This document shows positions 1 through 7,715 of a stretch of 52,979 bases of DNA, one piece after another. Within the stretch, counting starts at the first letter, position 1. Each line of letters starts with the position of its first letter. The DNA comes from a virus. The notes beneath the pieces were generated by a model that worked only from the letters and a program-made list of their open reading frames with translations, was not told the origin of the DNA and searched no databases. The translations under genes and the position numbers were made by a program. The stretch spans positions 1 to 52,979 of the IMG/VR virus record IMGVR_UViG_3300028490_000010; one strand, given 5' to 3'.

Positions 1-288
1 CTCGCTCTTCTTGTTGAAGGTGAGTCTTATTTTGTAAGAAAATAGCTCAGGCTTGCCGTCTACTATTTTTCTCTCAGCCGTCTCTTTATAATACACAAGC
101 CTGTCTTCATTATCAAACTCATACAGGTCGGCATCCATTGCATCTCTCGAAGAACACTGGTTGAATATATTCCCAAGACTCACTCCGCTATCTGGCTTTT
201 CGCTTCTTCTGATGTTAATCATCTTCCCGTCAGCATCGACAGAAACCATCGCATCAAGCCATAGTCCGTGATAGCTATAGCTATCCAT
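1..288 (-). CDS. Hypothetical protein, 3' end outside window
   Basis: The 96 visible codons are open from an ATG at 288 and run off the left edge, so the C-terminus is missing. The protein begins MDSYSYHGLWLDAMVSVDAD and is rich in Asp, Ser and Lys, with no recognisable motif. Its ATG lies 5 bases after the stop of the preceding gene, the usual spacing of this operon. Real coding is likely; function unknown. Confidence 0.7.
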   Translation of the reverse strand, partial: MDSYSYHGLWLDAMVSVDADGKMINIRRSEKPDSGVSLGNIFNQCSSRDAMDADLYEFDNEDRLVYYKETAERKIVDGKPELFSYKIRLTFNKKSE

Positions 289-293
289 TACAA

Positions 294-977
294 TTACGTA
301 CACATTACTGCCTTTTCTTGAACTGGCTCACATAGAAATGCCACTATGTCTCTTGCCTTAATTGCCGCACTCACAAACGACGCCTCTATTGATATACTGA
401 TCTTCTCATTACTCCCTGGTCTAAGGATTGCACACTCCCATTTGCCACCCACAACAACAGTAGGGGTTATCACTAGCCCGTATACATCGAGAACCTCTTG
501 AATTACAGCAACTCCTGTTGAAGCCTGACCAGCTCTAGCTTTGTCTGCAATGCCCTCTTTGTTGTCGGCAACCCTCATGGCAGCATCAACGTCTCCCTTG
601 TGCTTCACGAGTCTCCTGAAGCTTCCTAGCCCATACTTTGTTGAAGCATTTCTTTCTGCATCATATGTTGTGTACTCAATAACATTTGCTGTAAATATGT
701 ATTGCTGTCCCTCTTCAAAAATATCACTGACTAGCCACACATACTCCAAGTCTAGGATTTCTCCTTCAACAAACACTTTCACATCCACCAGTAGTGATGA
801 TGGCTTCTTGTATTTTCCTTTGGTCATTGAGTTCTTCTCTATAAGACCACCGACTCTAACCTCTTTCCCTAAGTAGGGCTTCAGCACCTCTCTGACATCC
901 ATTGGTTCATGCATAGCTGCCTGCATTAAATCTAATGCTGTCTGCTTGCCACTATCCATATCTTCTTGCTCATCCAT
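294..977 (-). CDS. Hypothetical protein (227 aa), possible OB-like fold
   Basis: The frame is open from 1010, but the ATG at 977 (MDEQEDMDSG) has an AGAGGT ribosome binding site and avoids overlapping the upstream gene, so it is preferred. Residues about 35-100 read as alternating beta strands (GKEVRVGGLI, SLLVDVKVFV, YIFTANVIEYTT), which could be an OB-type barrel. That is inference from pattern only. No catalytic motif is visible. It follows an ATP-dependent ligase and a small gene in the same operon. Confidence 0.8.
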   Translation of the reverse strand: MDEQEDMDSGKQTALDLMQAAMHEPMDVREVLKPYLGKEVRVGGLIEKNSMTKGKYKKPSSLLVDVKVFVEGEILDLEYVWLVSDIFEEGQQYIFTANVIEYTTYDAERNASTKYGLGSFRRLVKHKGDVDAAMRVADNKEGIADKARAGQASTGVAVIQEVLDVYGLVITPTVVVGGKWECAILRPGSNEKISISIEASFVSAAIKARDIVAFLCEPVQEKAVMCT

Positions 978-987
978 TCTGACCTCT

Positions 988-1293
988 TTATTTATTTTTT
1001 TCTTCAACATCCCATGTTGTCTCTAAGGGCTGTCCATCCAATAAGATATCGTATCCACTATTAAATACGACCATCTGTCCCCTTTTAGTGTCTTCGCAAT
1101 AAACACTATCGCCATCCACCTCTGTAAGCTTCGTGCACACATACTCTTCTTCCGCAGACAACCTCTTAAGGATATCTTTTCCGTGAACATCATACATTCT
1201 ATTAAGGGTATCCACAAGACGCTCTTTTGAAATATGCTCGTATGCAGGAGGAAGTGTTACTTCATACTCCTGCACTATTGTTATCTTCTTCAT
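988..1293 (-). CDS. Hypothetical protein (101 aa)
   Basis: A small acidic protein starting MKKITIVQEYEVTLPPAYEH, with ATG at 1293 preceded by GGAGTAAGGC. It sits 3 bases downstream of the ligase gene. The N-terminal strand-like segment followed by a short helix and a beta-rich second half resembles other small phage regulatory or inhibitor proteins, but no family is recognised. Confidence 0.8.
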   Translation of the reverse strand: MKKITIVQEYEVTLPPAYEHISKERLVDTLNRMYDVHGKDILKRLSAEEEYVCTKLTEVDGDSVYCEDTKRGQMVVFNSGYDILLDGQPLETTWDVEEKNK

Positions 1294-1296
1294 GCC

Positions 1297-2499
1297 TTAC
1301 TCCAACACTTTTCCGTCAGCATCGCAATCACGCCACACTATACCTACAGGCTTAGTTGGCTTATCATCCTTGCTTAGGGACTCAAACTCTATCTTAAGCC
1401 ACTGCCCTATCTTGTCGTCTGCAATAGCAGCTTCAGCCAGACGGACAGGAGCTGTACCTTTTCTTTTAACACTGAAGGTATGTAGCTTAGCAAACTTTTT
1501 ACCTTCAGTGCCACTCATCTCTCTGTGCTGATTATCGAAATCCTCTTGGGATATATTACACAAACACTCCCATACAGCATGTCCATACTTATCTATGTTG
1601 TATCCGATAACCTTGTACTCTCCGTCCAATGGAATTTTATACTTGAACACATCAGAGCTACGAACATTATATTCATACAGCCCATCTGCATTCCGGATAA
1701 TAATACCCTCATATCCTCTAGCGACACACTCTGTATGGTATGCCTCTATCTCCTCATGAGAATTTGCTTCTATTGAACCTATCATCTTCACATAGAATAG
1801 ATCTCCAACGGTAGCCATCTTCTCACGACGCACATCAAATGTATCGTCTGTCCCACAATAATCAAAAACATGGAATTCAAGATCACCCGTCATTCCATTC
1901 TCTTTTTTGGCTGCCGACTGTATGTCTTGTAAATGCTCTCCATGCAGATATAATTCTCCATTTATAGCTTCGACGTCTAGTTTTGTAAGAATGTGGTCAA
2001 GCTCTTGCTCCATTGAGTAGCTAGTTGTAACGAATTTCTCTTCGCTATCATAGTATCCTACCCTTCCCATTACGGTCACGGTTGGGTACTCATCCCCCCC
2101 TCTCTGAATGAGAGCCAGCCTATCTTCCCTAATTGCAAGTCCATTACCTCCATCTAGCTTAGGTGACATAAAACAAGGAAAGCGTACATTCTTCTTCTGG
2201 TCTTTGTAGCTTTTTACCTTCATGGCGAGCTTATGGCTAGACTCTCCGGTTTCGTTTAAGACATAACGCTCCTTGCACTTTTTAGCATGCTTAGCAAGAG
2301 CTTCTTTGTATGCCTGCTCTTCGTCTGTTGTAGCGTTAGCCTTGCCCTCATTCTTCCCTTGGCACGTGGTCTTATGGAAGGTTGGCCTATCTGTTCCTAC
2401 CTGACCTGTCTCAACAGTTATCTCGGCCCCCTCAACAGTAATGTTGCAATATACAATAGCATCGGTTTTAGTCTTTTTATATAGTCTTTCCAATCTCAT
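1297..2499 (-). CDS. ATP-dependent DNA ligase
   Basis: This 400-residue protein has the nucleotidyltransferase motifs of ATP-dependent polynucleotide ligases. Motif I is KLDGGN (residues 114-119, Lys114 the expected AMP-accepting lysine), motif III is GELY (181-184), motif IV is EGIIIRN (264-270), and motif V is KYK (286-288), followed by an OB-fold-like C-terminus. The N-terminal 80 residues (LYKKT, GQVGTDRP, GKNEGKANATT) resemble a WGR-like domain found ahead of some phage ligases. Such ligases seal nicks with ATP during phage replication and repair. The ATG at 2499 directly follows the upstream stop; a GTG nine bases earlier has no better binding site. Its isolation from the helicase/primase cluster is unremarkable. 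Confidence 0.93.
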   Translation of the reverse strand: MRLERLYKKTKTDAIVYCNITVEGAEITVETGQVGTDRPTFHKTTCQGKNEGKANATTDEEQAYKEALAKHAKKCKERYVLNETGESSHKLAMKVKSYKDQKKNVRFPCFMSPKLDGGNGLAIREDRLALIQRGGDEYPTVTVMGRVGYYDSEEKFVTTSYSMEQELDHILTKLDVEAINGELYLHGEHLQDIQSAAKKENGMTGDLEFHVFDYCGTDDTFDVRREKMATVGDLFYVKMIGSIEANSHEEIEAYHTECVARGYEGIIIRNADGLYEYNVRSSDVFKYKIPLDGEYKVIGYNIDKYGHAVWECLCNISQEDFDNQHREMSGTEGKKFAKLHTFSVKRKGTAPVRLAEAAIADDKIGQWLKIEFESLSKDDKPTKPVGIVWRDCDADGKVLE

Positions 2500-2500
2500 A

Positions 2501-3061
2501 CTACACACTCGCCATAACGCTTGCTGTCAAGTCTAGCTTTGAGGCAAACACTTCACTACTAGGTAGCCACTCTTCGCAGCTTGTTCTATCATAGCACACA
2601 TGATATTCAACAGAAGGCGTACCTTTTAATACAGTAAGTCTAAACCCTACAATTCTTGCTCTACCGGCACTTCCGTTCTTTGCCTTCTTGAAGTAGATAT
2701 GAGAACCGTCACTAAACACTGCTGCTGTAAAGTCTCTCATTGAATAGCCTCCTACATTAGCATCTTCTCTTCTTTGTGCCTCTGCTTCTTCTTCGGCACG
2801 TTCAGCTTCAACCATTTTAACGTACTCTGCTTCTCTAGCATCGTCATCTTCATTCCACGTGTGCCAGCCAGACAATAAACTTTCAAACCCAAACAGGTCT
2901 GCTGTAACATCACTCCCATCTGCATCTACAAAAATCTGCTGATGTGCATCGAACTCAAAGAACCCTCCCGGTCCAAAACTCTCATGTACTGCTTGTCCAC
3001 ACCCTGCTACCATAATCTCTATTGCATGTGCTCTTGTTCCGCTTTCTATTGTTCCTAACAT
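2501..3061 (-). CDS. Hypothetical protein (186 aa)
   Basis: The frame opens at 3100, but the ATG at 3061 (MLGTIESGTRAHAIEIMV) has AAGGGA at good spacing. The N-terminus (residues 1-50) is glycine-rich with QIFVDADGSDVTADLFGFESL. A highly charged Glu/Ala helix (about 75-97) links to a beta-rich C-terminal half. No known family is recognised. The stop abuts the ligase start, so the two are probably co-translated. Confidence 0.8.
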   Translation of the reverse strand: MLGTIESGTRAHAIEIMVAGCGQAVHESFGPGGFFEFDAHQQIFVDADGSDVTADLFGFESLLSGWHTWNEDDDAREAEYVKMVEAERAEEEAEAQRREDANVGGYSMRDFTAAVFSDGSHIYFKKAKNGSAGRARIVGFRLTVLKGTPSVEYHVCYDRTSCEEWLPSSEVFASKLDLTASVMASV

Positions 3062-3104
3062 TGTATTCCCTTTTTTGTGTTTTTTATTGTTTGGTGACAC
3101 GTAC

Positions 3105-3893
3105 TCACCTAACGCCTCTTCTTTGTCTTATATTAATCTTTAGTATCTTTTCGCATGCCAACCTTGGCCATGCCGTCTGGTCTCTACCATCAAGCATTAT
3201 TATTGTGGGCTCTAAAGTGTTTCTGCTAAATAAAAATGTGGATGTGCTTCCGCCTGGTGCACCGTCTTCCATAAGCTCATTTAGAGTAACGCAATCATTC
3301 ATATCCCTAATTATGCTTGAAGCTTCATCAAGTTTTTCATTGTAAGTATCCTCATCGTAGTGCTCTCGTCCAAGATGCCTAACTCCAGCAATCTTCTTGC
3401 ACTTATTACAATATACTTCTCCATACCACATAGACAATGTATTTATTAGTTCTTTTTCCTGCAAATTTTCTCCACAAAAACAGCACTCCAAGCCTGTCTC
3501 TTCTGTGCTCCAGTAGTGACCAATACCTCTATCCTCAAATGCAGCAATTATTACTTCAACATTGTATGTATCGCCTGCATAATATACAAATACACCATTT
3601 TGTTGATACTCATTTCCCCACCCCATAGAAAATGATGGTCTCTCTTTGTATTTATTCATCTTTAGGAAGCTACTGACTCTGTCTGCATACTTGTTTGCAT
3701 CGTCTTCCAATTCAAATGTCTTATATTGCCTATGCTCGTACTTGCCTGGGTTCTTGTTTATAAGCTCTTTTGTTATGTTCTGATGGCTCCTGCTTGCCTG
3801 GCACATGTAGTATATCTGCAAAGCAGTATACTTGTATTTTGTGTTCATTCTAAAGGCAGGGCGAACAGAATGCATTTGTCTACTAAACACCAT
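3105..3893 (-). CDS. Hypothetical zinc-ribbon protein (262 aa)
   Basis: The start at 3893 (MVFSRQMHSV) follows GGAGGAGG closely and overlaps the upstream stop by 11 bases; a longer frame to 3962 lacks such a site. The middle carries two paired cysteine motifs, ECCFCGEN and YCNKCKK, consistent with a CxxC-CxxC zinc ribbon. The N-terminal part is basic and tyrosine-rich (NTKYKYTALQIYYMCQAS). Function unknown; nucleic-acid or protein binding is possible. Confidence 0.8.
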   Translation of the reverse strand: MVFSRQMHSVRPAFRMNTKYKYTALQIYYMCQASRSHQNITKELINKNPGKYEHRQYKTFELEDDANKYADRVSSFLKMNKYKERPSFSMGWGNEYQQNGVFVYYAGDTYNVEVIIAAFEDRGIGHYWSTEETGLECCFCGENLQEKELINTLSMWYGEVYCNKCKKIAGVRHLGREHYDEDTYNEKLDEASSIIRDMNDCVTLNELMEDGAPGGSTSTFLFSRNTLEPTIIMLDGRDQTAWPRLACEKILKINIRQRRGVR

Positions 3894-4647
3894 ATACCTC
3901 CTCCATCTCATCGTATGGTAAAAATATTCTCCTATACATTTCAGATACGTGACTGTTTTCATCCCCAGACAAACTCCAGGTTCTGCCTTTCATTCTTGAT
4001 AGAACGGAACTTCTGTACACCTCTATAATGTCATCATTGTCTTTGTCAATATCGTGCAATTTAAAATACTTCTGTAGCATTGATGTGTTTGCTCCAGATA
4101 TGCGTGATAAAGCACTCCACGTTATACCCCTATTTGAATTTTTTGCTGCAAGCATCTCTGCCTCTATCCCATATCTTCGGATCAATACTTCTGGTGCAAT
4201 ATCAGAGATATACTTTGATGCATACATGTAACTATCTTCCTCTAACTTAACTAGGCCCCTGTTTATCTTAGCAAACATGCATATAATCTTATCTACATAC
4301 TCATCAGGAATGACATTCTCGCCATAAACAATATCCGGATCTAAAATTAACAATGGGTCCTCTGCAACAAATCTCAATTCAGAAAGCATTGTAGCTAGGT
4401 TATCAAAATCCATAGTTCTGAGTGCCTCCATCATTCCTTCAGTAATATTATCTCTAGTCTTCATGAAATCTAAAATCCTACCAAACCCAAACTCTGATAC
4501 CATTATCTGAGAGCACTCGTAACATACAGTTACTATGCCGTTGTCTCTTGTTATCTCGTATGTCTTGAAATTTCCAGGAGGCGACCATGAGTAATCATGG
4601 GCATCAGCACCACATATATCACATGTGCTATAAGTTGCATTAGCCAT
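3883..4647 (-). CDS. Hypothetical zinc-ribbon protein with possible HTH (254 aa)
   Basis: The ATG at 4647 (MANATYSTCDICG) is chosen because GGAGG stands nine bases upstream. CDICG near residue 8 and CYECS near residue 43 form a probable N-terminal zinc ribbon. The stretch GITWSALSRISGANTSMLQ in the C-terminal half has the spacing of a helix-turn-helix. Together these suggest a nucleic-acid-binding protein, but this is inference. It overlaps both neighbours by a few bases. Confidence 0.8.
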   Translation of the reverse strand: MANATYSTCDICGADAHDYSWSPPGNFKTYEITRDNGIVTVCYECSQIMVSEFGFGRILDFMKTRDNITEGMMEALRTMDFDNLATMLSELRFVAEDPLLILDPDIVYGENVIPDEYVDKIICMFAKINRGLVKLEEDSYMYASKYISDIAPEVLIRRYGIEAEMLAAKNSNRGITWSALSRISGANTSMLQKYFKLHDIDKDNDDIIEVYRSSVLSRMKGRTWSLSGDENSHVSEMYRRIFLPYDEMEEVYGV

Positions 4648-4942
4648 TATTACAATCCTCCAACAAGCTTGTGTCTGAAGTCGGAATAGCATGTAGATTG
4701 CCGATAAGTTTTACATTTCTGTCTTTGAGCCCATTAGCTGCTACAACTGCTGATATCTCAACCTTATAACTTTCAATAACCTGATGAGATAGCTTACTCA
4801 TAGCCATCGCTTGTGCTGGTTCAGTTTTTCCTGCTCTGAGATTAATCATCTCCTCAAACATAAACCTTCTTAGCGTTCCAAGTGTATTGTTTTGGACGCT
4901 TTGCTTATCCTGTAGTTCTTGATTTGTTATTTCATCTTGCAT
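4640..4942 (-). CDS. Conserved-type phage protein (100 aa)
   Basis: A helical protein whose centre (TLGTLRRFMFEEMINL, AQAMAMSKLSHQVIESYKVE) follows a pattern common in small phage proteins: a nested helix 'NTLF..LE.L..G....A.A.AKLA..II.S.KVE'. The function of that group is not known. ATG at 4942 has AAGGGA upstream. It is co-transcribed with neighbouring zinc-ribbon genes. Confidence 0.82.
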   Translation of the reverse strand: MQDEITNQELQDKQSVQNNTLGTLRRFMFEEMINLRAGKTEPAQAMAMSKLSHQVIESYKVEISAVVAANGLKDRNVKLIGNLHAIPTSDTSLLEDCNNG

Positions 4943-4953
4943 ATTTTTCCCTT

Positions 4954-5193
4954 CTATAATTCTATAAGTATATGATCTACTTCTTCCTCACTCATTCCTT
5001 CTTCTATCATGTAGAAGTCGTACTCTGCCTGTATTGCCAAGTTTACATTTTGCTGGTCTTCATGGAACTCTGTGCATGTGCAATCCACATTGCGACATTC
5101 CTCGTTCTCATACCAGTTCAGCCACTTACACTCATGGCATACTTTTAAGTCCGACGGCTTACCTACAGCCGTCTGTAGTTCCATCTCAATCAT
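4954..5193 (-). CDS. Small cysteine-rich protein (79 aa)
   Basis: It starts at 5193 (MIEMELQTAV) rather than at the longer frame at 5238, because the shorter start has AAGAGA upstream and overlaps the preceding stop by 8 bases. CHECKWLNWYENEECRNVDCTC contains five cysteines spaced for metal binding. The C-terminus is strongly acidic. No family assigned. Confidence 0.75.
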   Translation of the reverse strand: MIEMELQTAVGKPSDLKVCHECKWLNWYENEECRNVDCTCTEFHEDQQNVNLAIQAEYDFYMIEEGMSEEEVDHILIEL

Positions 5194-5359
5194 TTGATTT
5201 TTCTCTTGGTGTTCCTGACGAAATAAGAATATCCACATCAGCCATCGCCTCTGCCATTTCTTTTGCCATCTCTGGAGTTTCTGCCTCGACCTTGCTTGTG
5301 CGTGTTATCTTGTGCCCATTAAACGATACTGATACCGTTACTTCGTATTTTTTATCCAT
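5186..5359 (-). CDS. Small hypothetical protein (57 aa), DpnD/PcfM-like pattern
   Basis: A short gene with a very good ribosome binding site (AGAAGGAG) before ATG 5359. It reads MDKKYEVTVSVSFNGHKITR, then a VEAETPEMAKEMAEAMA helix. The beta-strand pair followed by an 'EEA' helix resembles other small proteins in this window (12419-12601, 40147-40323, 43660-43854). It overlaps both neighbours by 8 bases. Confidence 0.7.
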   Translation of the reverse strand: MDKKYEVTVSVSFNGHKITRTSKVEAETPEMAKEMAEAMADVDILISSGTPREKSND

Positions 5360-5558
5360 CTTTTTCTCCTTCTATGAGTTGTACCGAGTCCTTGTGAACA
5401 AGAACCGCCTCTGTATTTACTTGTCTTTTCATCATACCTACTGTATATCTGCCTCTAAGAATATAATGCATATCCTTATTGCTATCACAGAAGTAGAAAC
5501 CTTCTACCTTACAATCCATTTCAATAGATGTGCCAGTAAATAAAAACTTCCCATGCAT
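5352..5558 (-). CDS. Hypothetical protein (68 aa)
   Basis: ATG 5558 is preceded by AGGAGTTGAT. The protein is predicted to be all beta (KFLFTGTSIEMDCKVEGFYF, HYILRGRYTVGMM, EAVLVHKDSVQLIEG) and may be a small barrel. It overlaps the next gene by 8 bases. Function not recognised. Confidence 0.78.
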   Translation of the reverse strand: MHGKFLFTGTSIEMDCKVEGFYFCDSNKDMHYILRGRYTVGMMKRQVNTEAVLVHKDSVQLIEGEKDG

Positions 5559-5566
5559 ATCAACTC

Positions 5567-5746
5567 CTATTGTTTAAAACCATCTGCAGTTCTAGCACTA
5601 AAAGAGTTGTACACTCTCACCATTTCTTGACCACAAGCCTTGCAAAGCTCAATAGACGTACACTCGGACATAGGCTTGTCAATATCTATACCCTTTCCTG
5701 CTTCGTCACAATTCTCTTTTACACACTTGTATGTATATGTTGCCAT
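5567..5746 (-). CDS. FmdB-like zinc-ribbon protein (59 aa)
   Basis: The ATG at 5746 is preceded by GGAGCTTAAA. The protein begins MATYTYKCVKENCDEAG and has a second pair LCKACGQEMVRVYNSF. This Y-x-Y-x-C N-terminus, the CxxC pair and the 'VRVYNSF' end match the small FmdB-type zinc ribbons found in bacteria and phages, whose roles are mostly uncharacterised. The family assignment is by pattern only. Confidence 0.7.
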   Translation of the reverse strand: MATYTYKCVKENCDEAGKGIDIDKPMSECTSIELCKACGQEMVRVYNSFSARTADGFKQ

Positions 5747-5777
5747 TTTAAGCTCCTATTTTATTCTCATGCGTCAC

Positions 5778-5969
5778 TCACCAAGCCAACACTTGACCCT
5801 TGGGATGCACCTTCCCATCGCTTACTACAACTGTCGATATCTTCTCAAATCCCTCTATAGAATTATTCGCTTGCATCAACTCCTCTTTGCTTAACTTGCA
5901 GTCTTTCATTACAGTGGTGAAGTCTCCACCATCTGCAATCATTTGTGCTGCTTTACTTATCTTGCTCAT
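5778..5969 (-). CDS. Hypothetical protein (63 aa)
   Basis: A small helical protein (MSKISKAAQMIADGGDFTTV, then KLSKEELMQANNSI). Its ATG overlaps the preceding stop as ATGA, implying translational coupling to the 255-residue gene upstream. A helix-turn-helix could be imagined in the first 35 residues, but the evidence is weak. Confidence 0.72.
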   Translation of the reverse strand: MSKISKAAQMIADGGDFTTVMKDCKLSKEELMQANNSIEGFEKISTVVVSDGKVHPKGQVLAW

Positions 5970-6733
5970 CTTTCTATTACAGCAGAGGCAAGAGCATCAG
6001 CATGTTTTTCCATAAAGACAGTCTTGTCCTCTTTTGAGAAAGAGAAATCAAGCGGATCATCCATCCAAATAACAGATGTTACATCCCAATTCTTAATAGC
6101 TATATCTCTAATGACTTCAGCATTATCTTTAACCCATGCTTGGATCTCGTCAGTTACACCATCTTGACTAAAGTCATCAACACTAGCCGGGATCTTTGTC
6201 TTATAGACATCATCTCTACTATCATCGATAACCTTTACAAGGATACTATCCTCTCCATAATTGAAATCATCATTATTGAACGTAGGATATACCATGAAAT
6301 TCTTTTCTCTTCTACCTAATTCATTGAACGATACCATATGCTGATATGCTCTACCTACTGCCTCAAGAGTAGACTCATCCTCTGTCTTACTAAAGATAAA
6401 CAAGTCCTTCATATTTTTATATGCATCCGTAGCATATGCTTTAAGTTTAGCTTTGAACAATATCATCTCGTCGTCATACAACTCGAAGTCATCAACATGA
6501 ACATCACCCTCTTCCTTAAGAAGAAGCATCAGTTCATCTAACTCTCTTATGGTATAGTATGCCATCTCTCCATGCTCATATATTCCTCTACTTGCAGCAT
6601 AGAAGACACTCTCCAAAAAAGGGCCCTCTTGATTTTTCAAGTTTGTCTCAAAGATAACAACATTTCTTTGATTTATGACGTCCGACTTCTCTGTTCCTGT
6701 GACCTCTACTGGTCTTCCATATTCATTACTCAT
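5966..6733 (-). CDS. Hypothetical protein (255 aa)
   Basis: An acidic, soluble protein starting MSNEYGRPVEVTGTEKSDVI at ATG 6733, with AAAGGA nine bases upstream. No membrane segment, cysteine motif or catalytic signature is seen. It is the first sizeable gene after the 6.75-6.89 kb interval that holds a TATAAT box, so it may head a transcription unit that continues leftwards. Confidence 0.82.
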   Translation of the reverse strand: MSNEYGRPVEVTGTEKSDVINQRNVVIFETNLKNQEGPFLESVFYAASRGIYEHGEMAYYTIRELDELMLLLKEEGDVHVDDFELYDDEMILFKAKLKAYATDAYKNMKDLFIFSKTEDESTLEAVGRAYQHMVSFNELGRREKNFMVYPTFNNDDFNYGEDSILVKVIDDSRDDVYKTKIPASVDDFSQDGVTDEIQAWVKDNAEVIRDIAIKNWDVTSVIWMDDPLDFSFSKEDKTVFMEKHADALASAVIER

Positions 6734-6750
6734 TATTAAATCCTTTCGTG

Positions 6751-6891
6751 TTAAACACTCCCTATTATAGCCGTATTACAGGCACAATCCAATAGTAATT
6801 TTGACCCATCTAATAGTGTATAATTAGACATGTTTAGATCCAGTTGGACCCTTAAATCACATATTAAGCTTAAATACACTCGGTTACTCAT
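6751..6891 (-). CDS. Possible small protein (46 aa)
   Basis: An open frame of 46 codons starts with an ATG at 6891 that overlaps the previous gene's TGA (ATGA), the junction type used throughout this operon. It reads MSNRVYLSLICDLRVQLDLN and ends TAIIGSV. The overlap is the main support. The same bases also carry a candidate promoter, so the frame could be fortuitous. Confidence 0.35.
   Translation of the reverse strand: MSNRVYLSLICDLRVQLDLNMSNYTLLDGSKLLLDCACNTAIIGSV
6764..6792 (-). promoter_or_regulatory. Candidate promoter upstream of the 255-aa gene
   Basis: On the minus strand a perfect TATAAT (6764-6769) lies 17 bases from TTGGAT (6787-6792), about 30 bases upstream of the ATG at 6733. 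The -35 box matches the consensus at only three positions. The location in one of the few gaps between long genes supports a role as an internal promoter; experimental support is absent. Confidence 0.4.
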
Positions 6892-7112
6892 TTTAGATCA
6901 TATGCTGTTACAGTGTCCGGCTTCTTTCGTCTGTCCACGAGAGCGGAAGGAGGTGTTGGGATTATAGTTCTAATATCTATCACACCTCGCTGTCTAACCT
7001 TTTTGGCGACCTCTCCTCTGCGTCTCTCGGCATCTCCAAGATCCTCATAAAATCCAAACTCAGCAACTTCCTTACCTAGTTCATCCAAGAACCTTACTTT
7101 GTATATCTCCAT
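6888..7112 (-). CDS. Hypothetical protein (74 aa)
   Basis: The protein starts MEIYKVRFLDELGKEVAEFG with a beta hairpin, then a charged helix (DAERRRGEVAKKVRQRG). Its layout is like the other small strand-strand-helix proteins of the window. GGAAGG lies upstream of ATG 7112. Function unknown. Confidence 0.78.
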   Translation of the reverse strand: MEIYKVRFLDELGKEVAEFGFYEDLGDAERRRGEVAKKVRQRGVIDIRTIIPTPPSALVDRRKKPDTVTAYDLK

Positions 7113-7115
7113 GTA

Positions 7116-7511
7116 TTATGCCTTCCACTTAGTGTCATCTGTAACTTCGGATCTCTTAACCACATCCCAACTAACAGAACCTGTCCCATTGCCTCTCCAC
7201 GCATACTGATCCTTGCTGCACTCTTTATCAGCAAGAACCTTGCTTGTAAATATAGCAATCACTTCTCGTGTGTAATTACTATTCATTGACATGGGGTTAC
7301 ATTTACTCTCATGTGTATGCACAATCACATAGTCTTCACTCCCATCCACTATGGTTCCGTCAAGTACGTGATCTACAAACATGGTAGAAACAAAACCTTT
7401 TGCATCTTCAAGCGATACGACCTTAGCATCTTCATTAAAGCAGTCTGCTGTCTGAGCCATCTTTGTTATTTCCTCAAGTCTCTCTTCTCTTGTTTTAATA
7501 CCTTTTGCCAT
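7116..7511 (-). CDS. Hypothetical protein (131 aa)
   Basis: It starts at ATG 7511 after GGAGGTATAAG. A basic N-terminal helix (KTREERLEEITKMAQ) leads to a beta-rich body (SEDYVIVHTHES, REVIAIFTSKVL). No motif recognised. It is separated from both neighbours by only 3 bases. Confidence 0.8.
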   Translation of the reverse strand: MAKGIKTREERLEEITKMAQTADCFNEDAKVVSLEDAKGFVSTMFVDHVLDGTIVDGSEDYVIVHTHESKCNPMSMNSNYTREVIAIFTSKVLADKECSKDQYAWRGNGTGSVSWDVVKRSEVTDDTKWKA

Positions 7512-7514
7512 CTC

Positions 7515-7715
7515 TTATACCTCCGCCTTTGCTGTGCCTATAGTTGTATGGATACGGATATTATCATCTGCACTTTCCTCTGCCATGCGTCTAGCAACTC
7601 TCCCGGACACAGGCTTCTTCCCTTCTACTGTAATAGGAACTACAATTTTTCTTCCTTGAACCTCTACGGTCACATCTACTTTCCATTTCTTACTTACTTC
7701 TGCTTCTGTACTCAT
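7515..7715 (-). CDS. Hypothetical protein (66 aa)
   Basis: The ATG at 7715 overlaps the preceding stop (TAATG) and AAAGG precedes it. The sequence contains a strongly beta segment (WKVDVTVEVQGRKIVVPITV) then a basic helix. No family identified. Confidence 0.75.
   Translation of the reverse strand: MSTEAEVSKKWKVDVTVEVQGRKIVVPITVEGKKPVSGRVARRMAEESADDNIRIHTTIGTAKAEV

Noticed and set aside
5034-5543. A 169-codon plus-strand open frame
   Set aside because: It covers three small minus-strand genes with strong binding sites and overlapping junctions; it is a shadow.
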